Assembly: GCA_947628225.1 (NCBI GenBank)
Contig: CANQYY010000016.1
Coordinates: 1-41,837, forward strand
From: an uncultured Lachnospiraceae bacterium
GTDB lineage: Bacteria; Bacillota; Clostridia; Lachnospirales; Lachnospiraceae
Direction of reading: 5' to 3'
Length of the DNA stretch: 41,837 nt
Shown here: piece by piece, positions 7,067-16,217 of the stretch
How positions within the stretch are numbered: position 1 is the first letter of the stretch
Layout of the letters: each line of letters opens with the position of its first letter
Program-made: the position numbers and the translations under genes
The notes under the pieces: model-generated
What the model was told of the DNA's origin: nothing
The model's database searches: none
Seen by the model: only the letters and a program-made list of their open reading frames with translations

Positions 7067-8230
7067 TTATTTTCTATTGTTCATTGCCACCAGTTGGGCG
7101 ATGGTAGTTATGCCAAGGCGATTGTAAATCGCAGAGTAGACGCTGCCTTTTTGGGAATTCCGGTATGCTTTATTGTGGATGTTTGCCTTTTTGCCATTGT
7201 ACGCAAGTGTCACGGTGTTGCTGCCAAAGTTGTTGGCGGACACTTGGAAGGGAGCTTGCACCCCACGGAAATTCAGGCAGAAGGTATCCTTTATGAAAGT
7301 GTTGCCGGCAATGTTCACATTTTTCCAGTTCATCATAAAAATAGCGGTTTCCTTTATATTTGAAAAGGTATTATTCCGAATTATCATATTTTCATGGTAG
7401 CAGTTCAGCGCCCATTTCCCGTTTACTTTTTTCTGGGAATATTTATGGGTTCCGACGCCGCGCTGAAGGTTACTGAAGCTGCAATTTTCAATCACTATAT
7501 TTTGATTTGGCGTTTTATCCGGCTTGCTCCAGGAAAGAGTCAGCCCGCCGGTCAGAGCATCCGGCGTATCGATATTAATCGCCTCCTTGTTATAAGGAGA
7601 ATTCCTGGATGCATTGGTAAAACGGCAGTTCCGTACCGTTAAATTCTTTGCCGCGTCAATTTCCAGAAAATGTCCCGTATTCATATTAGTAAAATGAATG
7701 TTTTCAATCTGTACGTTCTGACAGTGCGCGGCAATAATGCCCTTTGCGTTTTTTACATAGGCAAGATCAATCGTAGCGGTTCCCTGTCCAACAAATTTGA
7801 CATTTCGTGAACCGTTATATTTTTTTGTCTTTTTCTTCTTTTTGCTCAATTTTGGCGTGACGACCTGGAATATGGATTCTGCGGATTTAAACTGCGCCTT
7901 GCCGGTCTTTTTTGTCTTCTTTATGCAGACGCCGTTTTTAAATAGGATCGTGACATTCCGGGGAACATAAAGGGAATTACAGATTTTGTAGGTACCCTTT
8001 TTTAAGGTTAGCGTGCCGCCGCCATTTTTTTCCATTTTTTCTAAATAAGAGCGCAGCAGAAAATAATGCTGGGTATATTTGTTGCGGTTCGGGCTTTTTT
8101 TGTAATTCCATTTAATTTTAGATTTGGGAGAAATCGTATAATTTTTGGGTTTTGCCTGTGAAGTATTCCCCAGTGTGAGCAGGGAAAGCAGTATAGTCAT
8201 AAAAAATAAATAGCAGATTCTTTTTTTCAT
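7067..8230 (-). CDS. Secreted right-handed parallel beta-helix protein
   Basis: A 387-residue exported protein. Residues 1-26 are a signal peptide (MKKR, hydrophobic core, cleavage after SQA). The mature part begins with basic sequence, then GGGTLTLKKGTYKI, typical of the first turns of pectate-lyase-like beta-helices. Repeating coils follow (NVQIENIHFTNMN, NLTVRNCRFTN, NIVIENCSFSNL, NMIIRNNTFSNI, NVNIAGNTF). A lysine-rich stretch (KLSKKKKKTKKY, about residue 130) probably lies in a loop. No catalytic set of a named polysaccharide lyase or glycoside hydrolase could be assigned. Substrate is unknown; an extracellular polysaccharide is the reasonable guess. Confidence 0.75.
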   Translation of the reverse strand: MKKRICYLFFMTILLSLLTLGNTSQAKPKNYTISPKSKIKWNYKKSPNRNKYTQHYFLLRSYLEKMEKNGGGTLTLKKGTYKICNSLYVPRNVTILFKNGVCIKKTKKTGKAQFKSAESIFQVVTPKLSKKKKKTKKYNGSRNVKFVGQGTATIDLAYVKNAKGIIAAHCQNVQIENIHFTNMNTGHFLEIDAAKNLTVRNCRFTNASRNSPYNKEAINIDTPDALTGGLTLSWSKPDKTPNQNIVIENCSFSNLQRGVGTHKYSQKKVNGKWALNCYHENMIIRNNTFSNIKETAIFMMNWKNVNIAGNTFIKDTFCLNFRGVQAPFQVSANNFGSNTVTLAYNGKKANIHNKAYRNSQKGSVYSAIYNRLGITTIAQLVAMNNRK

Positions 8231-8422
8231 AAGATTATCCTTTCTGTATTGAAAATTATAGTGTAAGTGGATACTCGTATATATATTATATCATAAAAGT
8301 GGCAGACGCAAGTTCTAATTGTTAATTTTATTGAATATATAGTATTGTAATTTATGGAAGCCTGTTGAGGGCAACCTGCTTAAAAAAATGAGCAGGCAAA
8401 AAAGGACGAGGAGGCAGCGAAA

Positions 8423-9982
8423 TTGAAACTGATAACACAGCGGGTTCACATGAATAAGTGTAATTGCCGGGACAGCAGGCAGATTACCTTAGACCGTGAT
8501 TTCAACGTGCCGGATGCAAAGCCGGACGCCCTGTCTATAATGAAGGAGCAGGGAAACATACAGATTGAGGAGGTCCGCATGGTGGATGGCAAAGCCGGCA
8601 TAAAAGGCGAGCTGGTGTTTCAGCTTCTTTACGCTGTGGACGGGGATATGCCGGTAAACGAAATGAGCGGAAGCATTCCCTTTGAGGAAATGATTCCCTT
8701 ATCCTGCGCAGACCGGGATGATGAATTGACGGTAAACGCTACGGTTGAGGATTTGCGAAGCGAATTAATTAATTCCAGAAAGCTGGGATTAAAGGCGGTA
8801 CTGACGTTAGAGGTCGTGGCAGAAACTGTATGTGACGGCGAGGGAGCCGTGGATCTGGAGGAGGCGGAAGATGTCTTTTCGCAGAAAAAGACGCTTTCCA
8901 TTTCCCGGCTGGTATTTAGCAAAAAGGATACTCTCCGGGTACGGGATGAATGGAAGATACCGGGTACTAAAGAGGCGATTGGGCAGATTTTGTATTCTAC
9001 CATGCGACTTGGCGAAATCAATACCCGGATGAATGACGACGAGCTGCAGGTGGACGGTCAGGCGCAGCTTTTCGTGATATATTTAAGCGAGGAAGAGCAG
9101 CCGCAGATGAATTTTTATGAGAATACCATTCCAATCGAGGGAAAAATAGAGTGTAATGGCTGCGAAGCGGATATGGTGGCGCAGGTAGTGACCGGCATCC
9201 ACAGCAGAGATTTGGAAATCAAGGAGGATGAGGATGGAGAAAGCCGTGTGCTGGATGTAGAGCTGGTAATTGATTTTGACATTAAGGTGTATGGACAGGA
9301 TCAGTTAGAGCTTTTGACAGACTTTTATTCCACCTCGCGGAAATGCCAGCCGGTGTATGAGGATTCCTATTTTGAAAACCTCATTGTACAAAATAAGAGC
9401 AAGGCGCGCGTCAGCGGAAAAATTTCAGCGGATAGCGACCGGACGCCGTTACAGATATGGGATGTAAATGGCGAGCTGCGGATTGACCGCAAGGAGCAGC
9501 AGGAAAATGGAATTTTAGTAGAAGGCGTCATTGATGTCAGCGTTTTATATCTGACAGAAGATGAAAAAATACCGCTGACTTCCGTTAAGGGTTCCCTGCC
9601 CTTTGAACAACTGGTAGAGGCGCAGGGATTACAGGAAAACAGCAATATATGGCTGCGGGGGACGCTGGAGCAGATCAGCGGTTCTCTTTCCGGCGACAGG
9701 GAAATAGAAATTAAGGCAGTGGCAGCGTTAGAAGTTATTGCCTTTGAGAGAATTGAGGTACCGATTATTACCGGCTATGAGGAAGAAGAGATTGACTGGA
9801 AAGAAAGAAGCCGTGAGCCGGGTATTATCGGCTATGTTGTGCAGGGGAAGGAAGAACTCTGGGATATTGCCAGAAAATTTTTTACTACGATGAGTTCTAT
9901 CATGGAAATCAATCATATGGAAAACAATGAAGTAAAGGAGGGAGATATTTTACTCATATTAAAAGAAGTTAATATGCCGTAA
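8423..9982 (+). CDS. sipL: SPOCS (DUF3794) and LysM protein, SipL-like
   Basis: A 519-residue protein with repeated SPOCS/DUF3794 domains (from about residue 25, 180 and 330; recurring patterns such as GELVFQLLYAVDG, GQAQLFVIYLSEEEQ and GVIDVSVLYLTEDEK, each followed by IPFE or LPFE). A C-terminal LysM domain follows (about 470-516, GYVVQGKEELWDIARKFFTT). This order and length match SipL of Clostridioides difficile, whose LysM domain binds SpoIVA and anchors the spore coat. It starts at TTG (8423) behind GAGGAGG with 8-nt spacing. There is no signal peptide, as expected for a mother-cell protein. A paralogue with another role cannot be excluded. Confidence 0.7.
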   Translation: MKLITQRVHMNKCNCRDSRQITLDRDFNVPDAKPDALSIMKEQGNIQIEEVRMVDGKAGIKGELVFQLLYAVDGDMPVNEMSGSIPFEEMIPLSCADRDDELTVNATVEDLRSELINSRKLGLKAVLTLEVVAETVCDGEGAVDLEEAEDVFSQKKTLSISRLVFSKKDTLRVRDEWKIPGTKEAIGQILYSTMRLGEINTRMNDDELQVDGQAQLFVIYLSEEEQPQMNFYENTIPIEGKIECNGCEADMVAQVVTGIHSRDLEIKEDEDGESRVLDVELVIDFDIKVYGQDQLELLTDFYSTSRKCQPVYEDSYFENLIVQNKSKARVSGKISADSDRTPLQIWDVNGELRIDRKEQQENGILVEGVIDVSVLYLTEDEKIPLTSVKGSLPFEQLVEAQGLQENSNIWLRGTLEQISGSLSGDREIEIKAVAALEVIAFERIEVPIITGYEEEEIDWKERSREPGIIGYVVQGKEELWDIARKFFTTMSSIMEINHMENNEVKEGDILLILKEVNMP

Positions 9983-10006
9983 TGACAGCACATAGTAAAA
10001 ATCCAA

Positions 10007-10042
10007 AAAAAGAGGCAGGAACAATCGTTCTTGCCTCTTTTT
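10007..10042. terminator. Bidirectional terminator
   Basis: AAAAAGAGGCAGGAAC pairs with GTTCTTGCCTCTTTTT (one G-U pair) across AATC. It lies between the convergent SipL-like and sigma-D controlled genes. Confidence 0.9.
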
Positions 10043-10070
10043 GTTTTAAACTTCTGTCATTATGTCTGCA

Positions 10071-10649
10071 TTAAGCTTCTACGGTATCCGTAGAAAGGCT
10101 ATCACGCCATTTTGTCAGTTTTTCTACAGCAGCATCTACTGTTTTCTGGCAAATATCCGGCAATTCGCCGCCCCATGCCTCTGCAGCCTGATCAAATCCC
10201 TTCTTCACTGCCGCTATCATCTCATCTGCTTTGGAAGCATCGCCGCCGCTGAGAGCCTGCGCCATCGAGAAAAGACGTTCACTGGTCTGCTCAATGCCCC
10301 AGTAACCATCCTCGCCGATGTCCTTCTGAGCCTGTGCTATGGTAGCAGGGTCAGCTTTAATGTTTTTAAACAGATCAGCCAGAGTGGTATATTTGTTTGC
10401 CTGTTTGCTGAGAAGCTGATTTACCAGATTCTGAAGCTGCTGATTTTTTGTAGCCAATTCCTGCTTCATGCTGCTGACAATGGAAGAATAATCTTTCATT
10501 TTGCTATCCGTAGCTTTGGCGGAGGGTTCATATACAACGCCGGTATCCTTAGCGGCATCTTTTTCTACTGCTTCTACTGCTTTTGTTGTCTGTGAAGTAG
10601 TTGGCGTATAGCTGCCTGCCACCGCATCTGTAACTCCATTTACACTCAT
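10071..10649 (-). CDS. DUF5610-like protein of the sigma-D (flagellar) regulon
   Basis: A 192-residue soluble protein. Its N-terminal 60 residues are low complexity (Ala, Thr, Lys rich). A coiled-coil-like segment follows (SSMKQELATKNQQLQNLVNQ). The conserved C-terminal part, YWGIEQTSERLFSMAQALSG then GFDQAAEAWGGELPDI and the end helix, resembles DUF5610 as I remember it. ATG 10649 has GGGAGG upstream; the longer frame from 10688 has no ribosome site. The gene is monocistronic behind a near-perfect sigma-D promoter, so it is probably made with flagella and chemotaxis proteins. There is no signal peptide or membrane segment. The biochemical role is unknown. Confidence 0.7.
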   Translation of the reverse strand: MSVNGVTDAVAGSYTPTTSQTTKAVEAVEKDAAKDTGVVYEPSAKATDSKMKDYSSIVSSMKQELATKNQQLQNLVNQLLSKQANKYTTLADLFKNIKADPATIAQAQKDIGEDGYWGIEQTSERLFSMAQALSGGDASKADEMIAAVKKGFDQAAEAWGGELPDICQKTVDAAVEKLTKWRDSLSTDTVEA

Positions 10650-10711
10650 AATATCCTCCCTTTCTGTGCACTGCACGGTTATTTTCATAGTGATATAATG
10701 GTCTATCTATT

Positions 10712-10738
10712 ATATCGGCATAAATTTCCAATACTTTA
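10712..10738 (-). promoter_or_regulatory. Sigma-D (sigma-28) flagellar promoter
   Basis: On the minus strand TAAA (10738-10735), a 15-bp spacer and GCCGATAT (10719-10712) match the sigma-D consensus TAAA-N15-GCCGATAA with one difference. It sits about 60 bp before the ATG at 10649. Confidence 0.75.
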
Positions 10739-10770
10739 ACATTTTTTGAAAAAAGGAAACAATTTTTTTG

Positions 10771-11634
10771 TTACCGGTATAAGTCCGTAACAAAGGAAAA
10801 ACAGCGAAACGGTAATGCCATACAGTTCTCCTTTGCCGCTTTTGCCTTATCCGGATCATCAAAAATACCAAAAACAGAAGGGCCGCTCCCGCTCATCAGA
10901 GAGCCGATGGCGCCGCTTTCCATCATACATTTTTTTATGGTTGCGATTTCCGGGTATGCCGGGATAGTCACAGCTTCCAAAATGTTTCCCATATTATCAC
11001 AAAGCTCTTTCAGATTCCGTTTTTTCATAGCGGCGATCATACTGTCAATGTCCGGATGATAGGTGTTTTCATCCAGAACCAGATGGGAGTAGATATATTT
11101 GGTAGATACATGGATGCCGGGCTTGGCAATAAGGATGTAGCAGTCCGGCGTCTGGGGAATCGTGGAGAGTTTTTCCCCGATTCCTTCTGCTAGCGCCGTT
11201 CCTTTTAAAATACAATAGGGAATATCGGCTCCCAGGCGCAGTCCCCGTTTCATCAACTGCCGTTTGCTCAGCCCCAGATCATAGAGCTGATTAATAGCCA
11301 GCATGCAGGAAGCGGCGTCGGTGCTTCCGCCCGCCATGCCGGCTGCCACGGGGATGCGTTTATCCAGCTGAATATCTAAACCGCCGGAAATGTTAAATTC
11401 CTCCATAAGGAGCCGGGCGCTCTGATGGACAAGGTTATCCTCATTAACGGGTAAAAAACGCAGATTTGTTTTGAGATGAATGCCCGGGGTGGAAGATTTT
11501 GTCAAAGTCAGGCGGTCAAAGAGCCGGATGCTCTGCATAATCATTTTTACCTCATGGTATCCATCCTCCCTGCGACGGATAACATCTAAGCCGATATTGA
11601 TTTTGGCAGGAGCATTTATCCATGTAGAGTCCAT
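10771..11634 (-). CDS. ispE: 4-diphosphocytidyl-2-C-methyl-D-erythritol kinase
   Basis: IspE (287 residues, normal length) phosphorylates CDP-ME in the non-mevalonate (MEP) isoprenoid pathway. It is a GHMP kinase: NAPAKINIGLDVIRRREDGY at the N-terminus, the ATP loop IPVAAGMAGGSTDAAS near residue 95, LGADIPYCI, and the C-terminal SGSGPSVFGIF. All key motifs are intact. Its promoter region is shared, divergently, with spoIIR. No other MEP-pathway gene is in the window. Confidence 0.95.
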   Translation of the reverse strand: MDSTWINAPAKINIGLDVIRRREDGYHEVKMIMQSIRLFDRLTLTKSSTPGIHLKTNLRFLPVNEDNLVHQSARLLMEEFNISGGLDIQLDKRIPVAAGMAGGSTDAASCMLAINQLYDLGLSKRQLMKRGLRLGADIPYCILKGTALAEGIGEKLSTIPQTPDCYILIAKPGIHVSTKYIYSHLVLDENTYHPDIDSMIAAMKKRNLKELCDNMGNILEAVTIPAYPEIATIKKCMMESGAIGSLMSGSGPSVFGIFDDPDKAKAAKENCMALPFRCFSFVTDLYR

Positions 11635-11764
11635 AAAACAGTTTCCTTTCTTTCTTTTGTTCTACGAGGAGCAGTTTTCTAAAAATAGTTTAACACATTT
11701 TTGTATAAAAAGGAAATACCCGGCAATGCTTTTGATATAAAAAATTTTTTTGGAGGGAACAAAC

Positions 11765-12406
11765 GTGAAAAAAAACCATAAATATAAATTAAGAATAGCA
11801 GGCGCCGCTATGGTTGTTATAGTGACGGGGATATTAATGCATCTGTACGGGGAGGCAATAAAAGGCGAAGAAAGGCAGCGGGCGGTCGCCAATGAAATTA
11901 TCCGTCTGCATGTAGTCGCCAACAGCGACAGCGAGCAGGATCAGAAATTAAAATTACAGGTAAAGGAAACCATCGTTACATACCTCAGAGGTGAAATGAA
12001 GGATGCGCAGACGGTGGCAGAGGCAAGACAGGCAATCCGGGAAAATTTATCGGAAATTGAGGAAATTGCCAATGAAAAAATGCAAAAAGAAGGCTTTGAT
12101 TATCAGGCAAAGGCATCGTTAGGCGTATGCTATTTTCCGGTAAAGCAATACGGGGATATGACCTTCCCTGCCGGAGATTACGAGGCGCTGCGGGTCAGCC
12201 TGGGAAAAGGGAGCGGGAAAAACTGGTGGTGCGTTATGTATCCTACCCTGTGCTTTGTGGATGCCACCTATCAGGTCGTGCCGGACTCCTCCAAAGAGAA
12301 GCTGAAACAGACGCTGACGCAGGAGGAATATGACAGTCTCCTGGACGGCGGCGAAGAGGTAACTTATTCGTTCCGGATTTTGGAGTGGCTGAAAAATATT
12401 GTATAA
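11765..12406 (+). CDS. spoIIR: Stage II sporulation protein R
   Basis: SpoIIR (213 residues) is the forespore protein secreted toward the mother cell, where it triggers SpoIIGA to process pro-sigma-E. An N-terminal hydrophobic signal or anchor (about residues 9-26) precedes the family signature IIRLHVVANSDSEQDQKLKL. The C-terminal half has the conserved YEALRVSLG, GKNWWCVMYPTLCF and YSFRILEWLK. The start is GTG at 11765 behind GGAGGG. In Bacillus it is sigma-F controlled; no convincing sigma-F promoter was identified here. Confidence 0.95.
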   Translation: MKKNHKYKLRIAGAAMVVIVTGILMHLYGEAIKGEERQRAVANEIIRLHVVANSDSEQDQKLKLQVKETIVTYLRGEMKDAQTVAEARQAIRENLSEIEEIANEKMQKEGFDYQAKASLGVCYFPVKQYGDMTFPAGDYEALRVSLGKGSGKNWWCVMYPTLCFVDATYQVVPDSSKEKLKQTLTQEEYDSLLDGGEEVTYSFRILEWLKNIV

Positions 12407-12433
12407 ATTTACCCCGCGCCGCTCCAATTTGAC

Positions 12434-12462
12434 TTGAATTTCCAACCCTTCCATGGTAAAGT
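12434..12462 (+). promoter_or_regulatory. Candidate promoter of the ddl cluster
   Basis: TTGAAT (12434-12439) and TAAAGT (12457-12462) are spaced 17 bp apart, about 57 bp before the ddl start. Confidence 0.4.
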
Positions 12463-12518
12463 TAATTTAGCTTAAAATGAGAAAAGAAATGGTAAAATGG
12501 TGTCGGAGGAATGGAAAC

Positions 12519-13568
12519 ATGAAAAAACAGGTGGCAGTAATTTTTGGCGGGCAGTCCTCGGAACATGAGGTATCTTGTGTTTCGGCGGCAAATGTAATAG
12601 AAGGATTCGATTTAGAAAAATATGATATACATATGATTGGCATTACCAAAGACGGGCGCTGGCTCTATGTGGACAGTCCGGCAGGGCTGAAGGATGGGAG
12701 CTGGAGGGACGGGGACATAACGGCTGTCATTTCTCCGGACCGGGCCCGGCAGGGAATCTGGAAATTACAGGGGAACGCGGTGGAAAAAATTCCGGTTGAT
12801 GTGATTTTCCCGGTACTTCATGGCAGGTACGGGGAAGATGGCGCTATCCAGGGGTTATTTGAGATGTCCGGCATTCCCTATGTCGGCTGCGGCGTGTTAG
12901 CCTCCGCCGTCAGTATGGATAAAATATCCACAAAGCTGTTTGCTGAGAAAATCGGAATACGTCAGGCGGCTTATGTGACAGATACGGCGCCCGATTTAAG
13001 CGGGCTGGAGCATACGGTACGGGAGGCAGAGGAGAAACTGGGATATCCGATGTTTGTAAAGCCTTCCAATGCCGGTTCTTCCCAGGGCGTCAGCAAGGCG
13101 CATGACAGGGAGGAGTTAAAAAAAGCGATTGCGCTTGCCAAGGAACATGACCGGCGTGTTTTGATTGAGGAAAACATAAACGGCAGGGAGGTAGAGTGCG
13201 CCGTGCTTGGCGGATACAAGCCGGAGGCGTCCAAGGTAGGGGAAATTCTTGCGGCAGCGGAGTTTTACGATTATGATGCCAAATATAATAATGCCCGGTC
13301 GCAAACGGTGATAGACCCGGATCTGCCGGCAGAGATAAAAGAAGAGATAAGAAAAAATGCGGTTGCCATATTTAAGGCAGTGGGCGGATTTGGACTTTCG
13401 AGAGTAGATTTTTTTGTGGAACAGGACACGAAGGAAGTTGTTTTCAATGAAATCAATACGCTGCCGGGATTTACCGGTATCAGTATGTACCCGATGCTGT
13501 GGGCGGATATGGGTATCGAAAGGCAGAAATTGATTGATTCACTCATTGAAATTGCCTATACGAGATAA
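12519..13568 (+). CDS. ddl: D-alanine-D-alanine ligase
   Basis: Ddl (349 residues) joins two D-alanines for the peptidoglycan stem peptide. It is an ATP-grasp enzyme: VIFGGQSSEHEVSCVSA at the N-terminus, PVLHGRYGEDGAIQGLFE, GCGVLASAVSMDKISTK, the nucleotide loop FVKPSNAGSSQGVSK, and ENINGREVECAVLG. The metal-binding end is EINTLPGFTGISMYP. ATG 12519 follows GGAGGA; an in-frame ATG at 12477 lacks a site. It is first of a group with a DUF1934 gene and dapF, both on short spacers with strong ribosome sites. Confidence 0.93.
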   Translation: MKKQVAVIFGGQSSEHEVSCVSAANVIEGFDLEKYDIHMIGITKDGRWLYVDSPAGLKDGSWRDGDITAVISPDRARQGIWKLQGNAVEKIPVDVIFPVLHGRYGEDGAIQGLFEMSGIPYVGCGVLASAVSMDKISTKLFAEKIGIRQAAYVTDTAPDLSGLEHTVREAEEKLGYPMFVKPSNAGSSQGVSKAHDREELKKAIALAKEHDRRVLIEENINGREVECAVLGGYKPEASKVGEILAAAEFYDYDAKYNNARSQTVIDPDLPAEIKEEIRKNAVAIFKAVGGFGLSRVDFFVEQDTKEVVFNEINTLPGFTGISMYPMLWADMGIERQKLIDSLIEIAYTR

Positions 13569-13583
13569 AAAGGAGTTTATATT

Positions 13584-14012
13584 TTGAAACAGGAAGTAAA
13601 AGTTACCATTAGCGGAATACAGGGACAGACTCAGGGAAACGAACAGGTAGAGGTAGTTTCTGTCGGTCAGATGTATGAAAAAGATAATAATACCTATGTT
13701 ACCTATGATGAAGTTGTGGACGAGGGGGAAAACGGACTGGTTCAGGCAGTAAGGAACCTGCTTAAGATAAGTGAGGATCAGGTAGAAGTTATCAAAAAGG
13801 GACCGGTAAAAAGCCATATGGTTTTTGTCCCGGAGCAGACAACTTATACTTATTATTCCACTCCGGCAGGAGAACTGGAGGTAGGCATCCATACAAGGAG
13901 TATTGACAGGAAGAAGGAGCCCCATGGCTTTTCACTGAGGCTCTGGTATGATCTGGAGATGAATCAGACGTTTATTTCCAGCTGCTATGTCGATATCGCA
14001 GTTGAAACTTAA
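13584..14012 (+). CDS. DUF1934 (YwiB-type) lipocalin-like protein
   Basis: A 142-residue cytosolic protein of the DUF1934 family, a small calycin-like beta-barrel. Typical parts are VKVTISGIQG at the start, NTYVTYDEVVDEG, the central SHMVFVPEQTTYTYYSTPAG and the end FSLRLWYDLEMN. It starts at TTG 13584 behind AAGGAG, 15 nt after ddl and 14 nt before dapF, so it is co-transcribed with wall-precursor genes. Function is unknown; the position suggests a ligand-binding role near peptidoglycan synthesis. Confidence 0.8.
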   Translation: MKQEVKVTISGIQGQTQGNEQVEVVSVGQMYEKDNNTYVTYDEVVDEGENGLVQAVRNLLKISEDQVEVIKKGPVKSHMVFVPEQTTYTYYSTPAGELEVGIHTRSIDRKKEPHGFSLRLWYDLEMNQTFISSCYVDIAVET

Positions 14013-14026
14013 AGGAGGTATGGCGT

Positions 14027-14869
14027 ATGAAGCTGCATTTTACAAAAATGCACGGGACAGGCAATGATTATGTGTATGTCAATCTTTTTCAGGAAACGGT
14101 AAAGGATCCGGAAAAGCTGGCGGTAAAAATCAGCGACAGGCATTTTGGAATAGGCTCGGACGGGCTGATTTTGATTGCCCCGTCGAAGACAGCGGACTGC
14201 CGGATGATTATGTATAATGCCGACGGCTCGGAGGGAGCTATGTGCGGGAATGGCATCCGGTGTGTAGCCAAATATGCCTATGAACATAATATTGTGGACA
14301 AGACGCAGCTGCAGATTGAAACAAAAAGCGGGATTAAGTTTGTGGATCTGACAGTGGAGGATGGCATTGTCACTTATGTTAAGGTAAATATGGGGAAGGC
14401 GGTTTTACGGCCGTCAGAGATTCCGGTTAAGGCAGAAGGGGAGGATTTTATTTCCCGGACGATTTCGGTCGACGGAGTGGATTATAAAGCGACCTGTGTT
14501 TCCATGGGAAATCCCCACTGTGTTATTTTTACAAAGGATATTGAGAAACTGGATTTGGAAAAGCTGGGGCCGGGGTTTGAAAACCATAAACTTTTTCCTG
14601 ACCGGATAAATACGGAATTTGTAGAGATATTAGACGGACATACGATTAAAATGCGGGTATGGGAGAGAGGCTCCGGGGAAACGATTTCCTGCGGTACGGG
14701 AACCTGCGCCTCCACAGTGGCGGCGGTGTTGAACGGCTATTGTAAGAGGGGAGAAGAGATTGAGGTACGGATCCGGGGCGGTAAGCTGTATGATACTTAT
14801 CAGGAAAACGGAGAGGTATGGATGAAAGGGCCTGCCGCTACGGTATTTGACGGTGTGATTGACGTGTGA
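14027..14869 (+). CDS. dapF: Diaminopimelate epimerase
   Basis: DapF (280 residues) converts LL- to meso-diaminopimelate for lysine and peptidoglycan. It is a two-cysteine racemase. The first catalytic Cys is in AMCGNGIRC (about residue 74), the second in ISCGTGTCAS (about residue 223). The N-terminal MHGTGNDYVYV and GIGSDGLI segments are also conserved. AAAGGAGG precedes the ATG. It ends the ddl cluster, implying a meso-DAP type wall. Confidence 0.95.
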   Translation: MKLHFTKMHGTGNDYVYVNLFQETVKDPEKLAVKISDRHFGIGSDGLILIAPSKTADCRMIMYNADGSEGAMCGNGIRCVAKYAYEHNIVDKTQLQIETKSGIKFVDLTVEDGIVTYVKVNMGKAVLRPSEIPVKAEGEDFISRTISVDGVDYKATCVSMGNPHCVIFTKDIEKLDLEKLGPGFENHKLFPDRINTEFVEILDGHTIKMRVWERGSGETISCGTGTCASTVAAVLNGYCKRGEEIEVRIRGGKLYDTYQENGEVWMKGPAATVFDGVIDV

Positions 14870-14905
14870 GCAGCACCGGAAAAGGAGATGCAAGAGATAT
14901 TTTTT

Positions 14906-14956
14906 TACCCCCGGGCTGTCAGATAGCGCTCTGATATGTCCGGGGGTATCTTTGTT
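14906..14956 (+). terminator. Terminator after dapF
   Basis: TACCCCCGG (14906-14914) pairs with CCGGGGGTA (14940-14948), with an inner stem TCAGA/TCTGA. A modest T-rich tail (TCTTTGTTAATTT) follows on the plus strand. Confidence 0.7.
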
Positions 14957-15413
14957 AATTTCCTGCTTTTTTCAGCGCTTTTAATTTGGTTCGCTGCCAC
15001 CAGCCCAGCTTTTCCTGCGGGCTTTCCAGTGCATTACGCCCCTTTACATCCATAATATAGATACCGCTGATAACAACCTTTAATTCCTTTTTTACCGGGA
15101 GTAAAGGGAAAATTTTTTCATCACACATCAGCGACATGATTTTAGGGCCGATTTTTGCTTTCACGATAGGTACTTTGGAACCGCGAAGATATTTAGGAGT
15201 ATTGTCTAATACGATTTTGGGCAGACCGGCATCCTTTAACTTCATTCGCTTTTTATCAATAACCAGAATGGAGGCTGTCTGGGAAGAAGCCTGCATCTGC
15301 GCCTGAGATTCGTCCTGTTTTTTCTGCATTTTCTTTCCGACAAAATACAGGACAACCATAGCAATAATCAATACGAGAACAATAATGCCAAGTACAATCA
15401 ATACGGTGCGCAT
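14955..15413 (-). CDS. Membrane-anchored protein of unknown function
   Basis: A 152-residue protein with one N-terminal membrane segment (about residues 4-26, LIVLGIIVLVLIIAMVVLYF). A Lys/Gln-rich linker and a basic soluble domain follow (SILVIDKKRMKLKDAGLPK, PKIVLDNTPKYLRG, KVVISGIYIMDVKG). ATG 15413 has GGAGGA upstream. It is followed on the same strand context by plsC and a VanY-like gene. I do not recognise the family; an envelope or secretion-related role would suit the topology, but nothing in the sequence proves it. Confidence 0.6.
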   Translation of the reverse strand: MRTVLIVLGIIVLVLIIAMVVLYFVGKKMQKKQDESQAQMQASSQTASILVIDKKRMKLKDAGLPKIVLDNTPKYLRGSKVPIVKAKIGPKIMSLMCDEKIFPLLPVKKELKVVISGIYIMDVKGRNALESPQEKLGWWQRTKLKALKKAGN

Positions 15414-15477
15414 TCTATTTCCTCCTTCCTTTTATCACAAAATATATTCTATCATTAATCCGGGAAAAAATAAATAC

Positions 15478-16200
15478 TTATTTTTCTGCCGATTCATACA
15501 TTTTTGCAATGACATTGCGGACATAAGCGCCCAGATGCTTTTTATCGTCCGGCGCTAACCGCTCCGGATAAATGGGCTCGCCATATTCAATCGATATCGC
15601 TCCCTTATGAATCCAGGGAAGGCAGTTCTCGAATATATTTTCCGTATTGCGGATACAGACGGGAACGATGGGGCATTTCCCCTTGAGGGCAATTTTCATG
15701 CTCCCTTCCTTAAAATCTAACAGAGTATCGGTGGCGTTTCTTGTACCCTCCGGGGCAATATAAATGGAATACCCCTTTTTTACAAGACCGATAGCAGATA
15801 AAATGGTATCCAGGTTTTGTTTTACATCTCCCCGGTCCATAAACAGACAATTTAAGAAATACATCCACTGCGCCACGCAGGGCATTTTTTTTATCTCCAT
15901 TTTGGATACAAAGGCAGTCTGGTTCGGCACTGTGGCATAGGCAAGGACAATGTCGTAAAAACTCCGGTGGTTGGCGGCATACATGACAGGGGTGCCAGAG
16001 GGAATGCGCTCCACGCCAACAATAGTTTTCTTACAGCCGGAGAGAGCCATTACCAGATTAAAAACATGGCGGACAATAGTCTGGGCGACCTTTGCCGCTG
16101 CTTTCTCATTTATCTTCCGGATAAGAAATTCCACCAGATAGAGCGGAATGCTCAAAACCGAAATGATGATATATAAAACTAAGATTATTATTGTTCTCAT
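15478..16200 (-). CDS. plsC: 1-acyl-sn-glycerol-3-phosphate acyltransferase (PlsC family)
   Basis: A 240-residue PlsC-family acyltransferase making phosphatidic acid from lysophosphatidic acid at the inner face of the membrane. Two hydrophobic N-terminal stretches (about 1-25 and 38-58) precede acyltransferase block I, the catalytic NHRSFYD (NHx4D). Block II (MDRGD), block III (YIAPEGTRN) and block IV (IVPVCI) follow. GAGGAC precedes the ATG at 16200. It lies 17 nt downstream of the VanY-like gene, same strand, so the two are probably co-transcribed. Confidence 0.88.
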   Translation of the reverse strand: MRTIIILVLYIIISVLSIPLYLVEFLIRKINEKAAAKVAQTIVRHVFNLVMALSGCKKTIVGVERIPSGTPVMYAANHRSFYDIVLAYATVPNQTAFVSKMEIKKMPCVAQWMYFLNCLFMDRGDVKQNLDTILSAIGLVKKGYSIYIAPEGTRNATDTLLDFKEGSMKIALKGKCPIVPVCIRNTENIFENCLPWIHKGAISIEYGEPIYPERLAPDDKKHLGAYVRNVIAKMYESAEK

Positions 16201-16217
16201 AACGTCCTCTTTCTCAT

